Shown piece after piece: positions 33,852 through 46,000 of a stretch of DNA of 64,000 nt; positions within the stretch are counted from its first letter, which is position 1, and each line of letters starts with the position of its first letter. Location: assembly GCA_029783825.1 (NCBI GenBank), contig JAREIK010000801.1:7725571-7789570 (forward strand), given 5' to 3'. The DNA comes from Sapria himalayana. Lineage: Eukaryota; Streptophyta; Magnoliopsida; Malpighiales; Rafflesiaceae. Below the pieces are notes generated by a model. It searched no databases. It was not told the origin of the DNA and saw only the letters and a list, made by a program, of their open reading frames with translations. The translations under genes were made by a program, and so were the position numbers.

Positions 33852-36448
33852 ATGACAAATACACCTGACACATATTTAAATTTAGAAAATACAAATATCA
33901 CACAGAGGTCTGAGGCTGCTGAAACTTTGGTTTCTCCAGTCATCTCAACCCAGTGTTCTAAAAAACAAAAAATTAGGAGGACTTCTGTAGTTTGGACTCA
34001 TTTTAATATAATAAAACAAAAAAATGTTAGGGGTGAGAAACAAGAAATGGCACAGTGCAAATATTGTATGGGACTTTTAACATGTAAGAGTTCGTTTGGG
34101 ACTGGGCACCTTAAGAGGCATGCCGAATTATGCACCAAAAAACATGATCCATTAGATCCTAGACAAACTCAATTTGACACTACATTTTTTGAGACTTGAT
34201 CGAGTTCAGTCTCAAAGTTTACTCTCTTCATATACTCCAGCAAGTTGGGTAGAGACGGCATGACCAGACTCATCACATTGATGGGTCTTTCAATCAGATT
34301 TTCGGAAGATCCAAGGGTAGTGCGCATCATGCATACATATTTTCAGTCTGCCTATCATAGGATTCCTAGGTCCACATCTAGGAATGACATACTAAAGATA
34401 TATAAGTTAGAAAAACAAAAAATAATTAAGGAATTTATGGCATATAGTGGAGTGATGTCCGTGACGTCCGATATATGGACAAGTCACGATGATTCTTCTT
34501 ATGCATGTCTCACGAGCCACTATGTAGATTCTAACTGGATAATCAATAAGAAAATTTTAGGATTCTCTGAGATTCTTCATTCTCATGATGACCCGGCTAG
34601 AGGTGTCAAACGTGCCGGGCCGGCCCGGCACGTTCAAAAACCGTGCCCGGGCCCGTGCCGTGCCTGGCACAAGCCGTCCCGTGCCTGGCCCGGCACGGCT
34701 CGTGCCTTGGCACGGCATGCCGGCACGGGTCCATCCCGTGCCGGTTCACGCAGGCACGCGTGGCACTGGCAGCGTGCCACGCGTGCCGTGTCGTGAGTCG
34801 TGAGTCGCGACTCACGGTCACGACTCACTGAGTCGTGACTCGTGACCCAACCGGGCCCCGCCCCCGGTAAAAAGACCGCGGGTCGGGTCCAAACAGACCC
34901 GCCCCGCCCCGCCTGCCCTGCCTTGCCGTGCGCCCGTGCCGCCTGGCCAAGCCAAGCCGTGCCCGAGCAGGCTGGCACGGCACGGCACGGCCTTGCCATG
35001 CCCACGGGCCGTGCCGTGCCCGAATTTAAAAAACCGTGCCGTGCCGTGCTGGGCCGGCCCGTTTGACACCTCTAGACCCGGCCATTTTTGAGTGTGATGA
35101 AAATCTTTAGGAAATATAAAATTCAAAATAAAATTTTTAGTGTCACATTCGATAACGCTTCTAATAATGGAGTAGCAATCAATATGTTTGTTAGGAATAT
35201 TAGAGACGCACCATTAGGAGAGATCTTTCATGTCAGATGCATGTGTCACGTGATTAACCTGATTTTTCAAGCGGGTATGAAGGTATGTTCCCCCGCGTTG
35301 GATAATATACGTAATGCACTAAAATATATTCGCACTCCTTGCAGACAACAAAAGTTTGGTAGTCTCTATTTGTCTGTGAATCTTAAGAAGAAAAAATTCC
35401 AATCGGATGTGAGACATCATTGGAATTACACGTACCTGATGTTAGAATCATGTGTTGGATACGAACACGTAATATCTGATTACGTCAATAGTAAGAGTGA
35501 CAAACTTATTATTGACGACACTGACTGGGCTTCAGAAATTTCATTTATGAAATTTCTGAAGATATTTTATGACACGACGAACATGTGTTCGTCGGTTTAT
35601 ACGCCCACCACTTGCATTGCACTCCGTTGCATATGCAACATTAGTACAATGTTTAGGAAATATCGAGCTGACTTGACGCTTAGCCATATGGTTGCAGAGA
35701 TGGAGACCAAGTACTTAAAGTACTAGTCCACCGTTTCATCTCTTTATTGCCTCGCAGCATGCATGGACCCTAGGGTTAAGGTGAAAGGGATAGAAAACAC
35801 CCTGACTTACATTTCCTCGTGCATGAACCTGGAAGAGCCACCTGAAGGGTTCATTCACGAGAAGTTAACTAACTTGTTCACATACTACGATACTAGGTAT
35901 GATGGTTGTAGTAGTGAGACTGTGATTACGGACATTGATACCTTATTCAGAGATGACGATTTTTCCATTCAGCTAATGAGGGAGAAACGTAAGGGTGGAC
36001 CATCACATAGAAGCGAGCTGTCTCGGTACTTAGATACCGATTACTGCTCAATCCTATCACATTCTGATACTAAGAATCTTTATTACAGTGGTGGAAATCA
36101 TATGAGTCCACCTTTCCCGTGCTATCTCGGATGGCACGGGATCTACTGACTCCTCCGGTGTCGAGCGTAGCATCAGAGTCTACTTTTTCTGTTGCAGTGA
36201 ACGTGATTTCAGATAGAAGATCGAGATTACGTCCAGATATGGTTGAGGTCTTGGCTTGTTTGAAGGATTGAGAGAATTTGAAGTTTAGCATCCATGATCG
36301 TGCTGGAGCTGGGACTGGGACAAGCACTGCAGTCGCATCCACATCCACTACGATGGCGGAGGAGTTGATTGCCGATGATGATGATCCATATGATATTGAT
36401 CTTGATGTTGCGACTGATGATTCTCATGATATGCCGATTGATGATTGA
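33852..36448 (+). pseudogene. hAT transposase of copy D, nearly complete but broken
   Basis: It runs from the ATG at 33852 to the TGA at 36446-36448. The first 115 codons are open and include a BED zinc finger with Cys pair CKYC (34056) and HLKRH...C. A TGA at 34197-34199 ends this frame (also TGA in copy A, GGA in B and C). Reading resumes in 34245-34588 with VTSDIWTSHDD, holding the likely first catalytic Asp. The 477-bp insertion follows at 34598-35074. The core is open at 35088-35723 (SVTFDNASNN, RCMCHVINLIFQ, DWASEISFMKFL). A TAG at 35724-35726 replaces a Trp codon and is shared with B and C. The next part (35763-36085) is open in the same frame up to LDTDYCSILSHSDTKNL, where a 4-bp loss relative to copy A shifts the frame inside the dimerisation domain. 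Without the insertion and these few lesions, it is the closest to a complete protein. Confidence 0.9.
34598..35074. mobile_element. 477-bp non-autonomous hAT derivative inside copy D transposase
   Basis: The ends are TAGAGGTGTCA (34598-34608) and TGACACCTCTA (35064-35074). A perfect 8-bp duplication, GACCCGGC, lies at 34590-34597 and 35075-35082, and the interrupted transposase text resumes directly after it. The interior consists of GC-rich subterminal sequence only, with a GTCGTGAGTCGTGAGTCGC-type direct and inverted repeat cluster at about 34790-34850 and the family stem at 34880-34905 (9 of 10 paired). Its CG dinucleotides are well preserved, so it is probably one of the youngest insertions here. 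The long frames across it on both strands are artefacts of composition. Confidence 0.94.
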
Positions 36449-37007
36449 TGATGATCTACTATTTTTTGCTTTCAATGTTGTTTTTATTGAATGTACGCTT
36501 TGTTTGTACGTTGTGTTAAAACTGTAATTTATTTTGTTCGGACCTTCGGTTTCAAATGGATGATTGGAAATTTTTCATTTGTGTTCTTTATGTTTTTTTA
36601 ATTTTTATTTTTACTAACATAATATATTGATTTATTTTTTTTTATGTTTTAATTTTTCTTTTAAAAATTAATAACTTTATTATATAATTAATAATTATAA
36701 TAAAATTTAAACAAATTTGATATTACAAAAAAAAAATTTAAACTTTGTTTTTTTAATTAATTTTTAATTTTAACATTTTTAAAAATATAAATATATAATA
36801 CTATACAATATATAAAATTTTTAATATATTAAAAAATTAAAAAAAAAAAAATTTTCTGCCTCTCGGGCTCGGCACGGCACGGCACGGCCTGCCGTGCCGG
36901 GCCCAGCTTTTTTAAGCCGTGCCGGGCCAGGCACGGAAGCACGATCGTGCTCAAAAAAAAAAATGGATCCGGGCCCGCCCGGCCCGTTTGACACCTCTGC
37001 GCACATG

Positions 37008-37330
37008 AATCCCAGCCTGGCGTTCACCAAAAACTTCAACCCTATGATTATTCCTATCATTAACTTAACAAGAACAGCTTGGATTTCCCACAATGCTTGT
37101 TAGATCTAACATTCTCTGTCAGGTCTCCAACAAAAAAAAAATTGAATTCAGCCCATGTAAATAAAAGGTCCTAACAGTCACCGCTGCTAAGGGCTTCATG
37201 TTCATTTCTTGAGTTCGCCATCGGAATAGAATTAACCTCCTGCAATGCCAACTGACAAAACAGAATCCTAAGGGGGAGGACACAGCCTGCTTTTTGAAAA
37301 TCACTTGCATTCACAAATAAAAAAACACAC
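37008..37330 (-). pseudogene. Continuation of the gypsy relic flank beyond hAT copy D
   Basis: The sequence directly after the copy D target duplication continues the interrupted host text. Its minus-strand reading could belong to the N-terminal side of the gypsy gag, but only weak, frame-shifted text is present and I recognise no domain. The 63-codon minus frame at 37119-37310 has no known motif. The assignment rests on position: the two flanks were adjacent before the copy D insertion. Confidence 0.35.
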
Positions 37331-37789
37331 TCAAATCCACAAGCTTTAAGAATACAATCTCAGAAAGAGAAGTTATAATTAATCATAAGTGTGTTTACAA
37401 TGAAAAGAAAATGCCCTTTATATAACCTGCTAAGCTAAGTTTACTTTTGACTTTAGGTAACAAATAAAGGAACACATCACATCCCTATTAAATATCTTCA
37501 AACTAATAAGAAAAATCTTCTATCACCTGTTATATATCATCATAGATATTATATTATCCCATCTTGTAAAAAAATTATGATCAAAACAAATAGTTCTAAA
37601 GACTTTGAGAAATTAACTAAATAATTTTTCTTCAAGATATACTCATAATCTTTTTGGGTATTAGAATATCAAATAAAGAAACACTTCAAAGTCTTATGTG
37701 TCATCTTATCTCATTCTACAAAGAGATCGTGAATAAAGAAACACTTATGTGTCATCTTATCTCAAAGTCCAAGGAGGATAGACTAAATA
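37331..37789. other. AT-rich stretch with a short imperfect duplication
   Basis: The phrases AATAAAGAAACACTT and ATGTGTCATCTTATCTCA occur at 37671-37714 and again at 37733-37764, an imperfect local duplication. The 75-codon plus frame over it (37654-37881) reflects this repeat and the start of the hAT relic. No other feature. Confidence 0.45.
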
Positions 37790-39714
37790 ATATTTTTTTG
37801 AATATGATATTTAAACTAGTCACAATGATACATCATTTATTTACCTCACCACAAGCTATGTCAATTCTAAAGAAAACTTAATAAAAAAAATTTATAATTT
37901 TCTGAGATCATTCATCCTCATAATAATCATGTCATATATGAATATATGATAAAGATATTTAATATATATGGCATTCAAAAAAAAAATAAGTATAATATTT
38001 AATAATGCTTTGAATAATGGTATTACCATTAATATGTTTGTTAGAATCATTAAAAACAAGTCATTACATAAACTTTTTTATATTAATTATATATATCATG
38101 TAATTAACCAAATAATACAAATATAAATAAAAATTATTTTTCAAACATTAAAAAATATAAGAAATATACTAAAATATCTTAAAATATCTACCAAATAATA
38201 AGAGTTTAATTATCTATATTTATCAGTAGACCTAAAAAAATTATAAATGAACATAACACATTATTGGAATTATAAATGTCTAATATTAGAGTTATGTATT
38301 AGCTACCAATGCATGATATCTAATTATGTTAATAATAAAAATTAAGAACTTATTATTAACAATTCAATTTATGAATTATGATTCAAGAATTTTTTTTAAA
38401 AATTCTTAAAATTTTTTTATTATATGATCAACATATATTCATCTGTGTGAACTCTCATCACTTATATTATACTTAGATGTATATACAATATTTATGACAT
38501 GTTTATCAAGTATTGAAGACATCATGCATTTAATATCATGACTACTGAGATGATAACTAAGTATTTATAATATTAGTTATTCATTTCAACTCTATATTGC
38601 TTAGCTACATGTATGAATCATAGAGTTATCGTAAAAAAGATAAAAAATAATTTAAGATGAATAATCACATGCATGAACCAAGCAGAAAAAATTGACAATT
38701 AGATTCACAAAAAATTAGATAATATGTTTACATATTACAATATTATGTATAATAGTTATAGGAAGCCTCGAGTATGGATATGAATACTATATTCAAAAAT
38801 GATAATTTTTTTATTAAGTAAGCTATAGAAAAATGATGAGATAATCTATTAAATAGAAGTGAACTATCTCGATACTTAAATAGTAATTATTATTCTATCA
38901 TATCACATGATATACTAGCTTCTCTAGTGTTTAGCATAATATCAAAAATAATTTTTACTAAGACTTAATATTATTTCAAATAAAAAATTTAGATTGTAAC
39001 CAAGTATAGTAGAACTTTTTAACTTAAAAGACAAATAAGATTTAAGATTACACATTCAAAATAACATAAAAAAATTATTAATGAATAATAACTCATAGGA
39101 CATCAAAGATATTGAGACTACTATTAATGCTAACTTCAAAATCATACATGATAATTATAATTTACATTCACACCACACTAGCACTATAGACAAATTAATC
39201 ACGATTATTAGAAAACTTACATACAAAATATAATGCATATTTTGTTAGTACTACTTTTGCTTATATACAATATTTTTGTTCATAAGTCATGTCTTTTTGT
39301 TTATGTTTTTAAGTTTTGTTTGAGTTTGTCATATGATTGCTTTATTATTTTTCATATGATATTGAGAGCCAAATATATTCTTTTTAATTATTAAATTAAT
39401 TCATTTAAATTTATAGTGTATTTTGCATTGCAATTATTTTTATTTTGAATATAATTTATATTAGAAAATTTAAATATTTTATAATTTTTTTATTGCCCAA
39501 GTTAGCCACTCATAACCAACATGACTCAACATACCAATGCTTGATAATGGGCCAATTAGGTTGTGCCAAGCTAACATGAGACATGTCATCATGTCATGTC
39601 AACAAGACACGACACGAGAACTCATCTCATGTTGTATCAAGCACAACAAGATGTACTAATTAGACACACAAAATTGAGTCATACTAACATGACAAACCCC
39701 GTTTGAAACCTTTA
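37790..39714 (+). pseudogene. Ancient hAT relic of the same family, 5' end missing
   Basis: From about 37790 the text aligns with the copy D transposase. It gives a decayed SDIWTS region, then the block before the core (37880-37960), and then AATATTTAATAATGCTTTGAATAA with ATTAATATGTTTGTTAGAAT (37995-38045). The region of the dimerisation domain follows near 38840-39000. After an AT-rich tail comes a subterminal region (39490-39700) in which CG has mostly become CA or TG. It ends at TGAAACCTTTA (39704-39714), 9 of 11 to the family terminus. No left terminus is seen. It is as decayed as the relic at 29743. Confidence 0.7.
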
Positions 39715-40999
39715 GTATTCATATTATTTTGATCAATATCTATTATTCCTTTCCACAACCTCATTACATAGAAGTATATTTGCATAATATGTTTGGTATA
39801 TGATCATATGATCTATATAGTAAATAATAAAATTATCTTATATAAATTTTAATACATTATTTTTTTTTATTTTTTTTAATATTTTTATAAAATTATTTTT
39901 TTAATATTTTATAAAATATCTGAAAAAAAAAAAATTATGATCTATAATAAAAAAATACTCAAGTAAATTAAAAATAATCATGGAAAAAAATAATAAAATA
40001 CTTAATTTCCACTCACGTCACATATTTACTAGGTCCTCATAAATCTGAGTGACTCATATTGAATGAATCATTACACGCATTTTCCTAGCATTCATGATAT
40101 GATACTCTACTATACTTTTTTAATTATCACATCTCACATGCCAAGATAATAATAACTTTACAAATAAGATTGAGTATTCTCAACTTAATAATAGATGATC
40201 AAATCAAGAATGCTCATGCAACAGATACAACACATTCAAATAGCTAGTAAGAGATTATATCATTAAAAAAAAGACTTATAATTCATCCAATTCAGATCCA
40301 ATAAAAATATTCATTATAATTTTTTTATCCTAGAAATAAAAATTAATAAATAAATAACATCAAAATTCTATTTCCTACAAAAGCAACTCATGAAAAAAAA
40401 AACAAATAATACAATCATTAATAAGCAAAATGTGTAAGAAAAATAATAAATTAAACTAAATGTTATCATACACGGCAACTTCAAAAAAAACATCATTAGC
40501 TACCACAATAAACAATGAATAAGAAAAAAAATAAAAATAAGATTACTAATTAAATAAGTATTAGATCTTATATCGATAATCTACCAGTCTGAATTATTTG
40601 AATAAAAGTAATAAAAACAATAATACATAAAACACAAGAAGAGTCTTTTGTTATCTTATAGATGAGTATATAATCCTCTCTAATAAGTATCATAATAAAT
40701 AAACTCAATGAGGAACACTATAACTAGATTACTCTACTAATTAACTCATCTATCTCAATATTATGTAATAGTTTCAGTCTTAACTCTAAAAATAACTACT
40801 AACACATATCTTTAATATGATTATTCTTCCTACGTTATTAGCACTATAGGAAAAAATATTATGTTAGCATATTGACATTATACCACATCACTCCAAATTG
40901 GTACAAACAATCAAACATTAAAATTTTTGCCTCAAAAATACCAAAGAAAATCCTAATTTCAATTCTACCCAAATTAGGAATGCTAAATTTAAAGTTTCC
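39715..40999. other. AT-rich intron-like DNA, nothing recognised
   Basis: A- and T-run-rich sequence with no frames of coding character and no clear repeat edges. Confidence 0.4.
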
Positions 41000-41960
41000 A
41001 AATGTCTCACCTCCAAATTAATGTTTCAACTTTCAAGTACCCAATATGTTGCTATCATCCATAAAATTAGGATTTTGGGGCATAATATGCTACTACCAAA
41101 TTTAGGCCATGCCACTACCATGATTCTAGTTCCACCACTACCTCACGACATAGACACAGTGAACATCAAAGCCCATCACACACAATGGGTGTGCAATGAC
41201 CATGTATTGCCACACAATAAGTATTCACCTCCCTTCTCTTTGCAATGCACATCCATGCATTGTATCGTGTACCCTCTCTATAAGGTTTTGTATTCTTACA
41301 AGCCCTAGGGTTCCATTCTTTGTATCCGAGACTAAATAAAATGAAGTTACAAGCTCACACATTATCTTGCATATCATTCAAAATAATGTATCAATATATT
41401 ATTATAAAGCAATCAATAATTGAGAATCAATCTCACTTTATAATTGGAAATTTTTCTTCTAACTAAAAAATCACATCCAGCACCTCACTCTATATAACAA
41501 GCTTCAACATATTAATAATTAGGATTCTCACTTTTTCTATTTATGTAATAAATAAAAATACACATGTAATACATGGTCACACCTCACTGCACACACATTG
41601 CTCCATTATCACACATTGCACATGCACAAATACACAATTTACATGCTTCTCACTTCACGAACAATACAATACATGGTTCTTCTATATTGCATAGACACAC
41701 AGTTCCACTATTACTCATTGCATGATAACACCATACACTCATTGCTCCACTTCATGCACACTACAATGCACGATTACATTGTATTGCGCACACACTATTG
41801 CACAATTACACACTACGTATTGCATGGTTACCCAACATCATCAAAACATTATTTGTATCAACATCCCCCTCCATTGCACCTTGTTGACATCAACAATGAA
41901 TAGGCATCACAAAATATCACTTCCACATAGTTACTATGACAATGAGTTTATGCTCTCCCC
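41000..41960. repeat. CA/TG-rich low-complexity region, possibly LTR-derived
   Basis: Two blocks (about 41000-41340 and 41560-41960) are full of CATTGCACA, ACACACATTGC and CACTACAATGCACG words. They produce overlapping plus-strand frames of 83-101 codons rich in His, Thr and Tyr with no domain. The text CCCTCTCTATAAGG...CAAGCCCTAGGGTTCC at 41272-41314 looks like the promoter and leader part of a plant LTR. A primer-binding motif or second LTR was not found, so the assignment stays open. Confidence 0.35.
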
Positions 41961-42719
41961 TCTACTAGGTTAGAGTTTTATAAATCTTTACTCAATTACC
42001 ATAATAAATATACAAACATAAACTCACTATATCAAATAATAAAAATAATATAAGCCTCATAAAAAATGTCCAAGAAAAAATATAATCTACCAATATAAAA
42101 TAATCATATTATTATAGCCCACATATTAAGCTATTTTATTAAAAAAGTAAAGTAAAAAAAAAAAAGGAAACCAAAACACATAGTAAATGTGCTTTTTGAT
42201 TGTCATAAGAGTAATTTGATCATATTCTTTTATTAAATATTTTTCAATGCAATCCATTTATTAATATGAATACATTTTATACTTTCATCATCTTTGGTTT
42301 TCCTTCAATACTAATTGTGTGCGAAGAGCATGCAAGATTCCAATCTTACTTTCATATCATGCTTCTCAACCATGTCTAACTCTATTGACTACAAAAGTAA
42401 AAAGAAAAGTTGAGTCACCTTATTCTATTTTTCCTTTTCTTTTCTTTGAGCATCATAAGAAAAATTGAGTCACCTAGATCTCAATCAAGTCTAACTCATT
42501 TTTACAATTGGAAATATTATTTCTCTCATTTGGATAACTCCTCTATTGAAACATTTGTACGTTGAAAGTGAAAACCTACTAAGACTCGTTGGTTTATATT
42601 TCATACTGAACAAGAAGCAGCTATTATGTAAATTTGGTAGAAATGATACGGATGCTAAGAAATAGAAATACCATGCCTATATCAAAGAAAAATTTTTAAA
42701 AACCAGAAAAATATCATAC
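41961..42719. other. AT-rich DNA adjoining the candidate first exon
   Basis: No repeat or frame recognised. On the minus strand this is the first part of the putative 29-kb intron, beginning with the GT at 42719-42718. Confidence 0.4.
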
Positions 42720-43049
42720 CGTGCCAGAAATGATTGATATGACGAACAAAGCTTGACCTCCCACAAAAGGCCTAGATAATGCTTGGATAGGAGGTACAAT
42801 TGCATTGTTCATGTACATATTCAGAGCGGATTCTACCCTGTTCTCACCTAGAATAGCTTTGATGCGTTTGGAATGATGGATACAACAAATTGGGAAATGA
42901 AGACAGGGATTGAGTGGATGCCGAGTAGGAGATGGGCATAGGGAGATCATGGGATATGGATTGGAGGAAAAGGAAAATGTAATCCTGTTTTTAGTTGTAA
43001 AGGAAGCAGATGTGCCACCGTGATTGAGGGACGAGATAATGGGTTTCAT
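42720..43049 (-). CDS. Candidate exon 1 of a host gene, transit-peptide-like N terminus
   Basis: An open frame of 110 codons starts at the ATG at 43049-43047 and ends at ACG, followed by a GTATGA donor at 42719. The local composition is more balanced than the flanks. The first 68 residues contain no Asp or Glu and many Ser, Thr, Pro, Lys and Arg, as in chloroplast transit peptides. The next part has GENRVESALNMY and VPPIQALSRPFVGGQ and ends in ALFVISIISGT, which is hydrophobic. Joined in phase with the 51-bp exon at 13571-13621 it forms one membrane segment. I do not recognise the protein with confidence; an uncharacterised plastid membrane protein is a guess. Without the splice, the frame stops two codons later. 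It could be a chance frame, but the composition and donor argue for a real exon. Confidence 0.48.
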
Positions 43050-46000
43050 CTCAACATTCGATCAATGAACTATGTGATCCTGGATTTGTAGTCGAGGGTG
43101 AATCGGAATGGAAGGTATGATGTACTGACTCCGGTGTGCCACAGCATATTCTTAATGAGGATCGGAAGAACACCTTTACTCCGTGCCAAGGCTGTAAATG
43201 AATGCTACATTACTCAGACCTTGTAAAGTCATTTTGTTCCAATTCTCGACGATGAGCTCGGTATACTAGGATCACATGTTTGAAATCCAAGCCATTGCCA
43301 TTACCAACTTATACCAAACAATGATTTAAAAATAAAAGTTATTTATTTGTAAACCAAAAATTTTTATGGGTGTCACCATTTAAGCTGATCCGTTTTATAA
43401 TCATAATCTAATATGTTTTGTGGATAGCAAATTGTCATGTTCTCAACATAGGACTCATCATGACTTATAATGCTTTTTAGACTCTCACCATCAGATATGT
43501 TTAAACAAGTCTGGATCTTTCGCCGAGGGGAAAATGTTTATTTTTTGATTTTGTTGGATATCATCCAACCGTACGAAGCTCACATATACAATGTAATATT
43601 CCATATTATATAACACACGTGATTGAAGTTCATTATGTTATCATGTATTCTGGATAATTATATTACATGCATATAATTTCTAAGCAATACTCAATTTTAA
43701 TGCATATTATATTTATTATGACTATTGATATTTAATGCACATTAAAATGTTTGTATCACATAATTATCATGTTAGAAGGTTATGCATGAGTCTACAACTT
43801 AATCAATTCTACATGGAAGTTTTAGGTAGCTCTCAAGTTCGAATTCGACTTTAATATTGACTTTATAAACAAGATTTTTAGATGACGTAACCTTTTAAGT
43901 TAATGATCCCATAGATATCTACTTTAATTAAGACTATGAATCTTCTCATATAGATCAATATAACTCAACTTTTAATTCAAACCACATAAATTATTTTTGT
44001 ACTAGGGACATGACTAATTTTATAAGCTAAACATTAAAATCAAGGCTCTTTTATTAGAATTTAGTTCATAGTGTCTTCAAGACTAGACATTGATAGATGG
44101 ATTTCTTAAATTTCTTCTCTAATTACATCGTCCAAATCAAAAGTTAAAAGGCCATGTTATGGGCAAAACAACACTTAGATTTTAGGAAAATTTTGACAAC
44201 GATTCTTATAAAATACGTACACATATTTTTTACATATTTTTTGTTCTTTGTCCTTGACATTCACTTCCCAAAATCATAATAAACCAAATATACAAAGATG
44301 AAGAGACATAAATTTCTTCTTATGCAATCCTCTCATGAATATTTCAGCCCTTGTGATGAAATTAATCTCGAGTTGGAAGAACCTCTACCTCTTATAGTGG
44401 AGTAGAACTACAATAGATCTCATGAACCCTTCAAACCCCAAAAGCCATGATTTCTCTAAATATATTATTTTGGAACTTCGATGAAATCTTTTAATTTTGA
44501 TACACATGCATAAATCTCATCGAGCAAATGAACTTTGGTTCTTGACTCTACTAAATCTGATTGATGGGTCTTTGTAGATCTAAGAGGAAATTTTCGAAAA
44601 AACCACTCTCTTTTTTTTTTCTCCCTTATGAGAGTTTTTTTTCTTCTCTTTTTTTAATTTCAAATTTTGAAAAATCCACTTTTAGATCAAAGTAAGACTA
44701 GATTAGATTTATGATTTTCAGTGCACCAAAACATAAATATTTTACTGTTAGATATATATTTCTCTTAAATATTAAAATGTTATATTTTTTTGGCAATAAC
44801 TTTTTGGTTGGTGCACAAAAACAAAATTCTCCCTTGGTTTGTCCCTGTTAGTTATTCATAACATAAAGTGCATGTGAGAAAAATGGTTTGTAAAATTGCA
44901 TTTACATTCATGAAATGAAACATTACATGAGTTAGTTAGGTGTATAAAAGCAATGACTTTTAGGTTTTATCAATGCAAGTTGCAGTCGAAGAGTAGCATG
45001 AGCGTTGCGAGAATTTAGGTGGAATTGATATTAACGAACAATGAATATTTCGTTGGATCTTGATGGAGAAGAACTAAGAAGTAGTATTTTAAGGGTAAGC
45101 CGGATTGAAGTTGGAAAAAAAAAAACAAGTACTTATATTTTTCTTTGATCATCCTTGCTAGCTGAATAAATGTATTCCTAAAACATAAACTAATGGAAAT
45201 AAACAACGTACAAAAGCTAGTATTCAATTTAGATACAACCATTTTCTAAAATTTTTTGTAGCAAACTATTTCTTATGTTTAATAATGACTAGTAAAAATC
45301 AAAAACTTACCTAGAAAATAATTTTTCTTGATCTTATTTTTTAAGGGTAAATTTGCTAATTCAAATGTACCTACCCTTAAGAGTAATTAGTTTATATACC
45401 TACCCTTAAGAGTAATTAGTTTATATACCTACCCTTGTAGGTCAAAAACTCACCTAGGAATTCATGATTTTGACAATAATATCAACCTATATTTTGACAA
45501 AAATATCAATACAATGAAAATTAATAAAAAAATTATATATATTTAAAAAAGCTTCCAAAAAAATTTAAGTATGAATATTTATTCGAAAGTTATATTATAA
45601 GTAGTATTAATATATGTATGGATCATATATTTGTATTTAAAAGTCTCAGTCAAATAAAAAATATTGGAACTATGATTTTACATGTTCACAAAAAATATAA
45701 TATATGAAATTTTTGATTGTATTTAATGACTAAAAGTGATACATATTATATCGTAATAGTCTAATACAAAAACAAAACAAAAAACATGGTTTCATTGCAT
45801 TACTAAAGAAAATAAACCCACTTTGTTGAGATAATATTTATAAGAAGAGATAATTGTTTTGATAATATAAATCATAAGTATGAATATATCGTTTAAATAT
45901 TTATTGAGAGCTTCCCATGATCTCTTCATGGATATGAAATTTTTGAAAAAATTGATAAAATTTTTGTGTGAATATTGTATTAGAGTACTCTGATTTTTGA

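Larger units (their letters stand above)
33006..36999 (+). mobile_element. hAT DNA transposon copy D
   Basis: The ends are CAGAGGTGTCA (33006-33016) and TGACACCTCTG (36989-36999), flanked by a perfect 8-bp duplication, CGCACATG, at 32998-33005 and 37000-37007. The left subterminal GC-rich region spans 33016-33310 and carries a perfect 10-bp stem GGGTCGGGTC/GACCCGACCC (33281-33306). The right one spans 36850-36985. Length is 3994 bp, including the 477-bp nested derivative at 34598-35074. It landed in a Ty3/gypsy gag relic. The termini have many intact CG dinucleotides, and the protein is the best preserved of the four copies, so this is a relatively young insertion. Confidence 0.95.
13622..42719 (-). 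other. Putative 29-kb intron filled with transposons
   Basis: If the exons at 42720-43049 and 13571-13621 belong together, the interval between them is a 29,098-bp phase-0 intron with GT (42719-42718) and AG (13623-13622) ends on the minus strand. It contains hAT copies C and D, two hAT relics, a hAT MITE, an RTE-like LINE, three retrotransposon pol relics and satellite-like blocks. Introns of this size are known in TE-rich plant genomes. The pairing of the exons is inferred from phase, splice signals and continuous hydrophobicity only. Confidence 0.38.

Noticed and set aside
34606..35126. Long frames across the 477-bp insertion, including 123 and 102 codons on the minus strand
   Set aside because: Low stop frequency caused by high GC. 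They cross the insertion borders and reuse the same repeat words.
36070..36475. Two minus-strand frames of 82-92 codons
   Set aside because: They are antisense shadows of the C-terminal Asp-rich tail of the copy D transposase, whose GATGATGAT codons read as open text on the other strand.
41021..41973. Plus-strand frames of 83-101 codons
   Set aside because: His/Thr/Tyr-rich products of CA-rich low-complexity DNA in two overlapping frames; no splice signals or domain.
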